Below are positions 7,752-16,508 of a stretch of 64,000 bases of DNA, one piece after another. Every line of letters starts with the position of its first letter. Positions within the stretch are counted from its first letter, which is position 1. The stretch comes from CAZVYJ01 sp964631565 (GTDB taxonomy: Bacteria > Planctomycetota > Phycisphaerae > SM23-33). The stretch covers positions 1-64,000 of the forward strand of contig CAZVYJ010000001.1 of NCBI GenBank assembly GCA_964631565.1. The letters run 5' to 3'. Position numbers and translations under genes: made by a program. The notes beneath the pieces were generated by a model. The model was not told where the DNA came from, ran no database searches, and saw only the letters and a program-made list of their open reading frames with translations.

Positions 7752-8807
7752 ATGGATGCGAAGCAGAGGAAACTCAAGAAGCGGATTCTCGGCGAGACGA
7801 TCAAACAGGTTGACGTCAGTGGCGGCATGAAGGCGGCCGACCTCGTGGCTGCGATGGGCGGCATGAGCATACAGGCCCGCAGCCTGGGCACGTGCGCGGA
7901 AGTGCTCAGCAGGATGTACGCTGATCGCAAGCGGCCGACCGTCATGCTCGGTCTGGCCGGCCCGCTCATCGCGGCGGGCCTGCGAAACGTGATTCGCGAC
8001 CTCATCGCCGGCGGATACGTCGACGTGGTCGTCTCGACCGGTGCGATACTCTACCAGGACATCTACCAGGCACGAGGCTACCGGCATTATCGCGGCACGC
8101 CGGCCTCTGACGACACGCTGCTGCGCGACCTGCGAATCGACCGCATATACGACACGTACGTTGACGAGGAGAAATTCTGGGAGACCGACACGTGGTGCGG
8201 CCGGGTCGCCGACGAACTGCCGCCCGGCAACATTTCGTCACGCGCGTATCTTGATTTCGTCGGGTCGAAGCTGGACGACGATAATTCCATCGTCCGCCAG
8301 TGCCACAAGCTGGGCGTGCCGCTTTTCTGCCCGGCCATCAACGACTCGTCAATCGGCATCGGCCTGACGGCGCATTACTACAACTGCCGGCGCGAGGGGC
8401 GGGAAGGCATTCACATAGACTCCATCCGCGACAACTACGAACTGACGCAGATAGTCGTCGCCAGCCCGAAGACCGCGGCCATCTACGTCGCCGGCGGCGT
8501 GCCGAAGAACTACATCAACGATTCGATAGTGATGAGCTACATCTGGGGCCTTGAGCGCGGCCACGATTACGCCGTGCAGGTCACGACGGCTGTCACGCAG
8601 GACGGCGGGCTTTCAGGCTCGACGCTCGGCGAGGCGCAGTCGTGGGGCAAGATAGACCGCAACGCCCGGTTCACGATGGCGTGGGTCGAGCCGAGCGTGG
8701 CTCTGCCGCTTCTGGCGGCCTATGCGTTCGACAGGCGCCCGGCCCCAGCGCGGAAGCGCCTGAAATTCACATGGGACGGCGATGTGCTGACGAGCATGTG
8801 CAAATAG
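7752..8807 (+). CDS. deoxyhypusine-synthase-like enzyme
   Basis: A 351-aa member of the deoxyhypusine synthase fold, NAD-dependent enzymes that transfer the aminobutyl group of spermidine. The C-terminal half carries the family hallmarks: VAGGVPKNYIND with the candidate Schiff-base lysine K252, then the DGGLSGSTLGEAQSWGKI segment matching the SGA..DEAVSWGK motif of true DHS. Bacteria lack the eIF5A substrate, so the product is unlikely to be hypusine; some bacterial homologues make homospermidine, but that is not provable here. ATG at 7752 has GGGAA six bases upstream; a TTG at 7707 is an alternative start. It is probably monocistronic, with a repeat element starting exactly at its stop codon. 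Confidence 0.8.
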   Translation: MDAKQRKLKKRILGETIKQVDVSGGMKAADLVAAMGGMSIQARSLGTCAEVLSRMYADRKRPTVMLGLAGPLIAAGLRNVIRDLIAGGYVDVVVSTGAILYQDIYQARGYRHYRGTPASDDTLLRDLRIDRIYDTYVDEEKFWETDTWCGRVADELPPGNISSRAYLDFVGSKLDDDNSIVRQCHKLGVPLFCPAINDSSIGIGLTAHYYNCRREGREGIHIDSIRDNYELTQIVVASPKTAAIYVAGGVPKNYINDSIVMSYIWGLERGHDYAVQVTTAVTQDGGLSGSTLGEAQSWGKIDRNARFTMAWVEPSVALPLLAAYAFDRRPAPARKRLKFTWDGDVLTSMCK

Positions 8808-8943
8808 CAGGCGGCAGGCAGCAGGGAGTAAAAAATACCTGGCGTGTTGGGATAAACGTGTTCCTGGTTCCGTGTTCCGGGATACGAATTTCGAATCCGA
8901 AATCCAAAATACTGCCTATTGCCTGCTGCCTGTTGCCTGCTTT
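8805..8943. repeat. inverted repeat of CAGGC words directly after the DHS-like stop codon
   Basis: The arms 8806-8825 and 8922-8941 pair over 20 bp with two mismatches. Both arms are made of degenerate CAGGC(A/G)G words. The left arm begins within the TAG stop codon. The 96-nt loop contains a second set of words (TTCCGTGTTCCGGGA and GAATCCGAAATCC). It is not a classic terminator because there is no T-run directly after the stem. Confidence 0.75.
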
Positions 8944-9276
8944 ATTCTCTTTTCTTGCAATTAGGGGCGGTAATCTCTATAAATTCCTGCCGATAGCAGA
9001 ACTTGTCGCCGGCAGCCGGCGTAGAAGAGTGCGACGGCCTGGCGGCGGGCGTCTCTTTATTCGGTATTGCATATACCTTTAAAAAAGAAACAGCCGGAAC
9101 CACGAAGGACACAGAGAGCACAAGAGATACGGGATTTGTTTTATGTGTTTACTTAGTGTCCTCCGGGCATACGCCCGCCCGTATGGGTGTGAACTCTGTG
9201 GTTCATTTTGTTATGGTTTCTAAGTCTGTGTTAAATAAGCTCTTTCCGCGGCGATAACAGATCACGGAGCTTCCAG
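8944..9276. repeat. rest of the DHS-ATPase gap, with ACCACGAAGGACAC-type inverted repeat
   Basis: The central part (9097-9204) opens with GAACCAC-GAAGGACACAG words and closes with GAACTCTGTGGTTC, so the ends GAACCAC and GTGGTTC pair. Between them lie GTGTCC, TACG and a short perfect pair CATACG...CGTATG. No coding gene was found in 8808-9276. AT-rich sequence at 9070-9090 could contain a promoter but no clear hexamers were seen. Confidence 0.55.
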
Positions 9277-11256
9277 ATGGCCCACGATATTTTGAAGGAC
9301 TCGGTCGAGGCCCAGACCGGTCGAGCGAGTATTCTCATCATAGGCATACTTTTGGGCGGCCTGCTTGTCGTAAATTCCTATATCGCCGGCTGGGTTTTCG
9401 GCGACCAGGCGGTGACGCTGGGCGGCAGGACGCTGAACCCGTACAGCGACACGCTGGCCCTTCTCGGGGCGCTGCTGCTGGGTGTTCCGATTATCTGGCA
9501 CGCAATGAAGCATCTCGCCCACGGCCATATGCACATGGACGAGCTTGTCGCGCTGGCGGTAATCGCTGCGATAGCGGCCATCGACTACAAGGCCGCCGGC
9601 GCGGTGGCGTTCTTCCTGCTGCTTTCCAACCTCATCGAAACGCGAACGGCGCTGGGCGCGCGGGCGAGCATCGAGCACCTTGTCAGGCTGGCGCCGAAGA
9701 AGGCGCATCGCCTGCGGGCCGGTATGGAAGAGCTTGTTGACCCGCGCGAGCTTCAGCCCGGCGACGTGGTCCGCGTGCGGCCCGGCGACAACATACCGGC
9801 CGACGGCGAGATTATCTCCGGCGAGTCGTCGGTGAACCAGGCCAACGTGACCGGCGAATCGCTGCCTATCGACAAGCAGGTCGGCGACGAGGTTTTCTCC
9901 GGCACGAGCAACCTTGCCGGCGTGATGGACGTGAAAGTCACCCGCGCCGGCGCCGACACCACGCTCGGCCGCGTTCAGAAACTCATTCTCGAGGCCGAGA
10001 AGACGCGCATCCCGATTATGCGTCTGATAGACCGCTACGCCGGCTGGTACACGCCGACGATTCTGATGCTGGCGGCCACCGTGCTGTTCTTCACGAAAGA
10101 CATGGAGCGCACGGTGACGATGCTCGTCGTCTCCTGCCCGTGCGCACTGGTGCTGGCCGTCCCGACCGCGATGGTTGCGGCGCTTTCATGTGCGGCCAGG
10201 CTGGGCATTCTCATAAAAGACGTTTCCAATATTGAGCTGGCCAAGAACATCACTGCGTTCGTGTTCGACAAGACAGGCACGCTGACGACCGGCGAACTTT
10301 CCGTGACTCGGATGATGCCCGCTCCGGAAGTAGACGGGGCGGACCTGCTGGCGGCCGCCGCGTCGGCCGAGCAAATGTCCAGGCATCCGGTGGCCCAGGC
10401 GGTGATGGCCGTCGCCAGAAAGGCGCACGTCACGCTGGATCACCCGAGCGGCTTCGAGGAAGTATCCGGCCGCGGTGTAAAGGCGCAGATTAACGGCCGG
10501 GCGGTGCTGGTCGGGCGAAGCACGTGGCTGGCCGAGCAGGGCGTTAGCCTCGCGCCGATGAGCGACGCGAAATACGCCGAGCCGGAAGGCCTTTCCACGC
10601 TTTACGTCGCTCGCGACGGGCGGCTGCTGGGCTGGATAGGCCTGGAAGACCGCACGCGGGATGAGGCCCGCTCGGCAATGCAGGAACTCCGCGACGAAGG
10701 CGTCCGCGACCTTGTGATGGTCACCGGCGACCGCTGGTCGGTCGCTCGCCGCGTCGCACGCGAGATGGGCTGCACCGAAGTGCAGGCCGAGGTCCTGCCG
10801 CACGACAAGCTCGACCTTGTCGCCTCGCTCAAGGAGCAGGGGCACACCGTGGCGGTCGTCGGCGACGGCGTGAACGACGCGCCGGCGCTTGCGGCCGGCG
10901 ACCTGTCGATCGCCATGAGCGCAGCCGGCAGCGACGTGGCAATCAACTCGGCCACCGTCGCGCTGATGAACAACGACCTGCGGCGGCTGGGCTTCCTCGT
11001 CAGGCTGAGCAAGCGGACGACGGCGGTGGTGCATCAGAACCTGCTGTTCGGCGTGTCGTTCATCGTGATATTCCAGATTTTCGCTGGCCTTGGGTGGCTG
11101 TCGCCCATCTGGGGCGCGCTGCTGCATATGGTGGCTGCCACGTTCGTAATCTTCAACAGCGCACGGCTGGTTCGTTTCGGCGAGGAGCTGCACGAAGCGG
11201 AGAAGCCCAAGGACCGGCCAAGCGAACGCGTGAAGCTCGAAGCCGTCCCCGCATGA
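9277..11256 (+). CDS. heavy-metal-translocating P1B-type ATPase
   Basis: A 659-aa ion pump. Visible landmarks are two membrane hairpins (residues 20-90), HGHMHMDELV, the A-domain TGES (about 192), the metal-site motif S286-CPC, the phosphorylation site DKTGT from D331, the hinge GDGVNDAPAL and a C-terminal pair of membrane segments. There is no N-terminal HMA domain, and the histidine cluster at HLAHGHMHM just before the second pair of helices may replace it. The CPC motif indicates a soft or transition metal, probably Zn, Cd, Co or Cu, but the final helix (LLHMVAATFVIFNSARLV) does not let me choose. It is convergent with the ABC-2 permease. Confidence 0.9.
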   Translation: MAHDILKDSVEAQTGRASILIIGILLGGLLVVNSYIAGWVFGDQAVTLGGRTLNPYSDTLALLGALLLGVPIIWHAMKHLAHGHMHMDELVALAVIAAIAAIDYKAAGAVAFFLLLSNLIETRTALGARASIEHLVRLAPKKAHRLRAGMEELVDPRELQPGDVVRVRPGDNIPADGEIISGESSVNQANVTGESLPIDKQVGDEVFSGTSNLAGVMDVKVTRAGADTTLGRVQKLILEAEKTRIPIMRLIDRYAGWYTPTILMLAATVLFFTKDMERTVTMLVVSCPCALVLAVPTAMVAALSCAARLGILIKDVSNIELAKNITAFVFDKTGTLTTGELSVTRMMPAPEVDGADLLAAAASAEQMSRHPVAQAVMAVARKAHVTLDHPSGFEEVSGRGVKAQINGRAVLVGRSTWLAEQGVSLAPMSDAKYAEPEGLSTLYVARDGRLLGWIGLEDRTRDEARSAMQELRDEGVRDLVMVTGDRWSVARRVAREMGCTEVQAEVLPHDKLDLVASLKEQGHTVAVVGDGVNDAPALAAGDLSIAMSAAGSDVAINSATVALMNNDLRRLGFLVRLSKRTTAVVHQNLLFGVSFIVIFQIFAGLGWLSPIWGALLHMVAATFVIFNSARLVRFGEELHEAEKPKDRPSERVKLEAVPA

Positions 11257-11354
11257 CGCGGATTTGTGAGTGTCACGGCTTGCTCGCAAGCTGTGTTCGC
11301 CCAGAGGCGACCCGTACGGGGCACACATTGAAAAGGCATGTGGTAATAAAACCT

Positions 11355-12974
11355 TTACGAATTGAAATGACGACGCGTACTCGGCAAAACCAGGATCAAC
11401 GCCACAATCGCGATAGCGATAGTGTGTGCGACTATCTGCACGGTGCCGACGTCTACCTGCAGGGCTTCGCCGACCGGATCGAATGCGACGCCGAGAATCA
11501 GCCGCAGCGCCGCCAAGGCGAGCAGGGCTGTCGCCACGCGGTGCGCCCACTTTGCGCCGCGGCCGAAGTAGCCCCAGAACAGCCAGCCTGCAGCTGCTCC
11601 GACGAGCAGGCCGCCGGCCGTCAGCAGTGTCGGTGCCGAGTAGTCGTCGATTCTGCCGAGAATCACGAGTGCGATAATCGCCATAGCGGCGGCGACGATT
11701 CGTCCGGTCCATGCCAGCACGCCCACCAGCGGCGGCATTGCTGCGGACGTTCCCTGCGAGTCGAGCTGTCGGCCGTGGAACAAAAAGCCGCCCATCGCGA
11801 GCACCGCGGCGACGTAGCAGGCGCAGTAAGCGGCGGCCGTCGCGAGGAATCGCCCCGGTATCGGGTAGCCCATCGACATGGCGTACTGCGGGTCGAAGTA
11901 GTTGAGCTTCGGAACCAGCCAGCCCAGGCCCTTGATTACGAAGTTGCCTTCAGCGGCCTTGCCGAAAAGCGTCGGATGGGCCGAGCCGATTACGAACACG
12001 GCGCAGCATATCAGCAGCGTCATGACCTGTCCCAGCCGCGTGCTTACCGCGACGGCGACGGCGACGAAGACCATGACGGCCATGAATATCAGCAGAATTG
12101 CCGCCAGCAGGGCGACGGAAATAAGCGGCGGATTGATTTTCTCTCTCGGGTTGGATGCGCCTGGCAGGTCAGCGAGTTTCCTGACGGCTTCCTCGAACAT
12201 CAGTCCCGACGGCGAAACGACCGTGACCTCATGCCGCTTCAGATCGTAATCCTCGACCTCGAACCGCCGGGACGTGATTTCCTTTTTGACGGTCGGGAAA
12301 TCCGCGGTCGGGTCGACGTCCATGACAAGTTTTTCAAACTCCGGCTGCGGCGGCGAATCGTACCCCGGCGGAACGATTTCCCAGTTCTTGCCGACGATGG
12401 TTATGGCTCCCATCGCGAGCGTGAAGGTCACCAGGGCGGTCCATATGGCGGCCGAACTGAACGACCATCGGAACAGCAGGTTGCCGAGCGTCGCCACGAC
12501 GATGGCCGTCGCCATCGCCGAGCAGCCCAGCACGATTACGGGAACGTCGAACGGATCGCTCGCCGTGGACATCACCTTGTGGCGGACGGTCATCAGGTAT
12601 CCGATTGCGCAGAGATAGAACGCCACGCCCACCGCACATGCGACGCCGGCGAATTTTCCCATGACGAAAGTGGCCCTGGCGACCGGTTTGGAAAGAACGG
12701 TCAGCGCGGTGCGGTCGTCGATTTCGCGTGTGACTACGGCCGATGCGCTGAACGCCGCGATGAGCAGCCCCGACACGAGCAGCGTGCTCAGGCCGAGGCT
12801 TATGAGCATCTGCTGGTCGACTTTCGTGAACTCGCCGGAGGTGGACATGGTCCAGCCTGCCAGCGGCACGGAAAGAACCAGCACGCCCAGCGTCACGAGT
12901 ATGAGCACGCCGACGATCGGCTGGCGTATGGTCTGAACGAAAGTATTTCCGGCTATCGTTATGAAGCGAATCAT
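11355..12974 (-). CDS. ABC-2 type permease, large, with an extracytoplasmic insert
   Basis: A 539-aa membrane protein. It starts with MIRFITIAGNTF then a hydrophobic segment, followed by the ABC-2 pattern of six or more helices. Residues about 190-280 form a soluble insert between helices with the GYDSPPQPEFEKL stretch. C-terminal helices extend to the end. Its start resembles the other permease of this window (19071-20753), and it is transcribed divergently from the SPFH-ABC operon that holds an ABC ATPase, so both permeases may use that ATPase. No ATP-binding gene is adjacent on its own strand. Substrate unknown. Confidence 0.75.
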   Translation of the reverse strand: MIRFITIAGNTFVQTIRQPIVGVLILVTLGVLVLSVPLAGWTMSTSGEFTKVDQQMLISLGLSTLLVSGLLIAAFSASAVVTREIDDRTALTVLSKPVARATFVMGKFAGVACAVGVAFYLCAIGYLMTVRHKVMSTASDPFDVPVIVLGCSAMATAIVVATLGNLLFRWSFSSAAIWTALVTFTLAMGAITIVGKNWEIVPPGYDSPPQPEFEKLVMDVDPTADFPTVKKEITSRRFEVEDYDLKRHEVTVVSPSGLMFEEAVRKLADLPGASNPREKINPPLISVALLAAILLIFMAVMVFVAVAVAVSTRLGQVMTLLICCAVFVIGSAHPTLFGKAAEGNFVIKGLGWLVPKLNYFDPQYAMSMGYPIPGRFLATAAAYCACYVAAVLAMGGFLFHGRQLDSQGTSAAMPPLVGVLAWTGRIVAAAMAIIALVILGRIDDYSAPTLLTAGGLLVGAAAGWLFWGYFGRGAKWAHRVATALLALAALRLILGVAFDPVGEALQVDVGTVQIVAHTIAIAIVALILVLPSTRRHFNS

Positions 12975-13159
12975 AATTGGTCCTGCAAAGATAGTACGTA
13001 TTATTATTCAAATACGAAATGTGAAAAACAAAGTCTGAAACAAATTACGGAAATTGCAGAAAATCCGAAAAACCGCGCGGCCGGCCGAATGCACCGACAA
13101 GACCGTCGAAAAACGTTCGGCTGCGGGCGGTTGTGCATATTTAACACGAGGTCCATGGC

Positions 13160-15460
13160 ATGTTGAGTCAAAAACGCGGAAAAAACGTCGCCCTGGCGGG
13201 CGGGTTGTTCCAGATGATCTTCACTGCGGTGATGATAGCGGTCTGGCGGTACACCGGGTCGATATCGGCAATGTGCACGGCCTGGCTGCTCGCGGGCGGC
13301 GTTCTGCTTTGGCTGATTGTTGCGGTGCTGTTCTACTTCAATGAACTTGCCCGCCGCGAAGAGCTGGAGCTTGAGGAAATCCAGTCCGGGCGGGGCGGGC
13401 ACGGCCCGACGATTTTCGAGGGCGAAGAAGGCGCCGAGATGCGGCACGCCATCCGCCGGGCCGACTGGATGAACAAGTGGGCCGTCCCGTTCGCCACGCT
13501 GCTTCTGGCGTTCTGCCAGGCCGCCATAGCCGTAATCTCCATGCGGTTCCTGTTCACGCAGAGCGCTCCGGTCATTACGGAAATCGGACCGGCATCGCTT
13601 TTCCTCGGTCTGACGGCGTTCCTGGCGTTTCTGTTCAGCCGCTACGCCACGGGCATGGGCGGTTCGAGCCAGTGGCGGTTTCTGCGGGCGACCGGCGGAT
13701 ACCTGCTGGTCTGCGTGATTTTCATCGCCGCCGTCGTGCTGTCGCTGCTGATGGCGGGGCAGGGATACGGCAACGTGGACCTCATCGTCGCATACGCCGT
13801 ATGCATCGTTCAGCTTGTGCTCGCCGTCGAGCTTACGCTTAATTTCGTACTCGACCTCTACCGCCCGCGGATTCCGGGCAAGGAATATCATCCGAGTTTC
13901 GAGAGCCGCGTGTTCAGCATTCTCGCCGAGCCGGACCGCGTCGGGCATTCAATCGCCGACACGCTGAATTACCAGTTCGGCTTCGAGGTTTCGCGAACGT
14001 GGTTTTACAGGCTGGTTTCCAAGGCGTTCGTGCCGCTGCTGATACTGGCCGTCCTGATAATGTTCGCCATGAGCAGCGTTGTGCTGGTCCAGCAGGGCCA
14101 GCAATGCGTCGTCACCAGCCTGGGCCGTCTCCAGGAGCCGGCGCTGGGGCCCGGCCTGCACTTCAAGCTGCCCTGGCCTTTCGCCACGGAGAAACGATTC
14201 AACACCGATGAGATTCACGAAATCATACTCGGCGTCGGCGAGGCCCGCGAGCCGACGATAATCAAGGGCCGCGAGCTTTACCTCTGGACCGAGGAGCACG
14301 GCAGCAGGCAGGAGCGTGATTTCCTTGTCGCCATCCAGCCGCCAAAGGACTGGAGCGAGCCTGGCGAAAACGCCAATGCCGACAAGGTGAAAACCCCGCC
14401 GGTGGCCATGATCAAGCTGGTTGTGGTCGTGTATTACAAAATCGCTGATGTGCGGGATTACGGCTACAACTACAAGGATTCACATTCGGTTCTCGAGTCC
14501 CTGGCGTATCGCGAAATGACGCGCTACTACGCCAGCGCCACGCTGATGGACCCTATTCGCGACAAGACGTCCGGCGGCAAGGACAGGCCTGAGGCGATAA
14601 TGACGTTCGGCCGCCAGAAAGCCGCGGACAATCTCCGCAGGCTTATTCAGGCCAGGGCCGATGACATGAAGCTTGGCGTAACCATAACGCACGTCGGGAT
14701 AATTTCGTCGCATCCGCCCGCCAAGGCTGCGCCGGCCTTCGAAAATGTCGCCAAGGCCGAGCGCGCCCGCGATTCAAAACGTTACGAAGCCGAGGCCGAG
14801 GCGAGCTACATGCTCGCCGGCGTCGCCGGCGACGTGGGCGAGGCGCTGCGGCTGGCCCAGGAGATAACAAAGCTCGAACAGCTTACCGACCTCTCGCGTG
14901 CCGACGCAGCCGATGTGGGTGCGCTGGTCGATAAATACATCGCGCAGACGCAGGAGGATATAGGCCTGCTCGACAAGGAAATCGAGCGCGAGCGTATTTT
15001 GGGGCGGACCGCATCAAGCAAGATATGGCAGGACAACCAGGCCCTGCGCAAAAAGTCGGTCGCGTACCTGGATGTCCTGAAGCAGATAAAGGCGAACCCA
15101 GCCGGCTTCAACTTCACAGCCGCCGTCGAGGAGTCACAAAAGCACGCCGAGGACATGCTTGACCGCGCACGCGGTGAGCCGGCGAAACTCATCGCTGAGG
15201 CCGAGGCGGAACGCTGGCAGAAAGAACTCGGCGAGCGGGCACGGGCAGAAACGTTCTCCAGGCACCTGCTGGCGTACCGGGCCAGCCCGGACATGTACAT
15301 TCTCGACCGCTGGCTCGATACATGGGACGAAGTGCTCAAAAGAGCCGCCAGCAAGCAGGTCATCGCAGTCGATCCCAACAAGGTCGAGCTCTGGCTGGAC
15401 TGGAAATGGAAATCCGACCTGATGCAGGGCGTCACTTTCGAGAAAGAAAAGAAGGAATAA
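13160..15460 (+). CDS. SPFH (HflK-like) protein with N-terminal multi-helix membrane domain
   Basis: A 766-aa protein. Residues 1-310 contain seven hydrophobic segments: about 10-30, 40-60, 108-130, 142-160, 180-200, 207-230 and 290-310. The SPFH (stomatin/prohibitin) domain begins at VVLVQQGQQCVVTSLGRLQEPALGPGLHFKLPWPF, runs to about 560 and is followed by a long charged coiled-coil helix (about 560-720). HflK-like proteins normally have one membrane anchor, so the six extra helices are unusual. It is the first gene of the SPFH-ABC operon. A membrane-microdomain or protease-regulating role is what the family suggests. Confidence 0.8.
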   Translation: MLSQKRGKNVALAGGLFQMIFTAVMIAVWRYTGSISAMCTAWLLAGGVLLWLIVAVLFYFNELARREELELEEIQSGRGGHGPTIFEGEEGAEMRHAIRRADWMNKWAVPFATLLLAFCQAAIAVISMRFLFTQSAPVITEIGPASLFLGLTAFLAFLFSRYATGMGGSSQWRFLRATGGYLLVCVIFIAAVVLSLLMAGQGYGNVDLIVAYAVCIVQLVLAVELTLNFVLDLYRPRIPGKEYHPSFESRVFSILAEPDRVGHSIADTLNYQFGFEVSRTWFYRLVSKAFVPLLILAVLIMFAMSSVVLVQQGQQCVVTSLGRLQEPALGPGLHFKLPWPFATEKRFNTDEIHEIILGVGEAREPTIIKGRELYLWTEEHGSRQERDFLVAIQPPKDWSEPGENANADKVKTPPVAMIKLVVVVYYKIADVRDYGYNYKDSHSVLESLAYREMTRYYASATLMDPIRDKTSGGKDRPEAIMTFGRQKAADNLRRLIQARADDMKLGVTITHVGIISSHPPAKAAPAFENVAKAERARDSKRYEAEAEASYMLAGVAGDVGEALRLAQEITKLEQLTDLSRADAADVGALVDKYIAQTQEDIGLLDKEIERERILGRTASSKIWQDNQALRKKSVAYLDVLKQIKANPAGFNFTAAVEESQKHAEDMLDRARGEPAKLIAEAEAERWQKELGERARAETFSRHLLAYRASPDMYILDRWLDTWDEVLKRAASKQVIAVDPNKVELWLDWKWKSDLMQGVTFEKEKKE

Positions 15461-15518
15461 CTGGTAGAAATTCTCAGACATTGGAATCAACAAGGTCTGA
15501 ATACCGAGGAATACGGAC

Positions 15519-16481
15519 ATGAACAAACATATAGGATTGGTGATACTGGCTTCTCTGGTCATGTTGCTGCTGCTGGCTTATACGGTCACGTTCGTGGTCG
15601 ATCAGCCCAGCGACATAATAGTGCTGACTACATTCGGGCAGGCCAGCGCAAGCGATGTATACGAGGGTGCGGAGGGGGCCGGCTGGCACTTGAAGTGGCC
15701 GTACCCGATACAGCGTGCAGTGCGCCTGGAGAAACGCCGCATTCGCGTTTACGACCCCAACGACGCGGTCTACACGTCGGACGGGCAGGAGCTTGTCGTC
15801 AGCGCGTTCTGCATATGGGAAATAGACAAGCCGGTCGACTTCCTCTCCAACATCAAATCGGAAGCCGCCGCGTCTGAGCGCATCAGCAACCTGCTCCGCA
15901 GCAGCAAGAAGGAAATCTTCTCCAGCCGCAGCATGTCGCAGATCGTCAATACCGATCCGGACATGATGAAGCTTGGCGACATTGAGAACGAGATAGCGAC
16001 CCGGCTGAAATCCTTCGTTGATGATGAAAAGTACGGCGTCAGGATCGTGCAGGTCGGAATCGAGAGAATGACGCTCACCACGGCGATAACCGAACAGGTT
16101 ATCGAAACCATGAAGAAGGAACGCGAGCAGTTCGCCAAGACCTACGAGACCGAAGGCGATGCTGAGGCGACAGCGATAAAATCCCGCGCCGAGAGCGCCC
16201 GCAAGCGGATAATCGCGTTTGCCGAGCGCCACGCCAGGGACATCCGGGCCGAAGGCGAGCGGGCCGCCGCACGCGAATACAGCAAGTTCGAGGAATTCCC
16301 GCAGTTGAGCATGTTCCTGCGATACATAGACACGCTTAAGGCCGGGCTGAAAGACAACACGACGATTTTCCTGGACGGCTCGAAGATAGAGGCGATCGGC
16401 TGGTTCCGGGAAGGGGCGTCGCTGCCAAAAGGCCCGCCGATAAAGCTCGATGAAAAGGCCGGCGCCGGCGACAAGAAGTAG
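15519..16481 (+). CDS. SPFH protein, HflC-like
   Basis: A 320-aa protein with one N-terminal membrane anchor (about 5-25) and an SPFH domain with AGWHLKWPYPIQRAVRLEKRRI and later FVDDEKYGVRIVQVGIERMTL. The family usually pairs HflC with HflK, and the next gene is HflK-like. GAGGAA lies eight bases before the ATG. It differs from classic HflC by its short, charged tail (KLDEKAGAGDKK). Bacterial HflC-HflK forms a large membrane complex around FtsH; no ftsH is present here. Confidence 0.82.
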   Translation: MNKHIGLVILASLVMLLLLAYTVTFVVDQPSDIIVLTTFGQASASDVYEGAEGAGWHLKWPYPIQRAVRLEKRRIRVYDPNDAVYTSDGQELVVSAFCIWEIDKPVDFLSNIKSEAAASERISNLLRSSKKEIFSSRSMSQIVNTDPDMMKLGDIENEIATRLKSFVDDEKYGVRIVQVGIERMTLTTAITEQVIETMKKEREQFAKTYETEGDAEATAIKSRAESARKRIIAFAERHARDIRAEGERAAAREYSKFEEFPQLSMFLRYIDTLKAGLKDNTTIFLDGSKIEAIGWFREGASLPKGPPIKLDEKAGAGDKK

Positions 16482-16508
16482 GACCTGGAATATCCGGAGA
16501 CAGCTGAC

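Noticed and set aside
7440..9204. CRISPR or insertion-sequence remnants in the repeat-rich gaps
   Set aside because: No regularly spaced direct repeats and no transposase or terminal repeats with target duplications.
10186..11712. 508-codon frame opposite the P-type ATPase
   Set aside because: Antisense to clear ATPase motifs and without any recognisable domain or RBS.
11094..13166. 690-codon plus-strand frame opposite the ABC-2 permease
   Set aside because: Composition is dominated by charged Arg/His/Gln runs and it is antisense to a helix-rich membrane protein.
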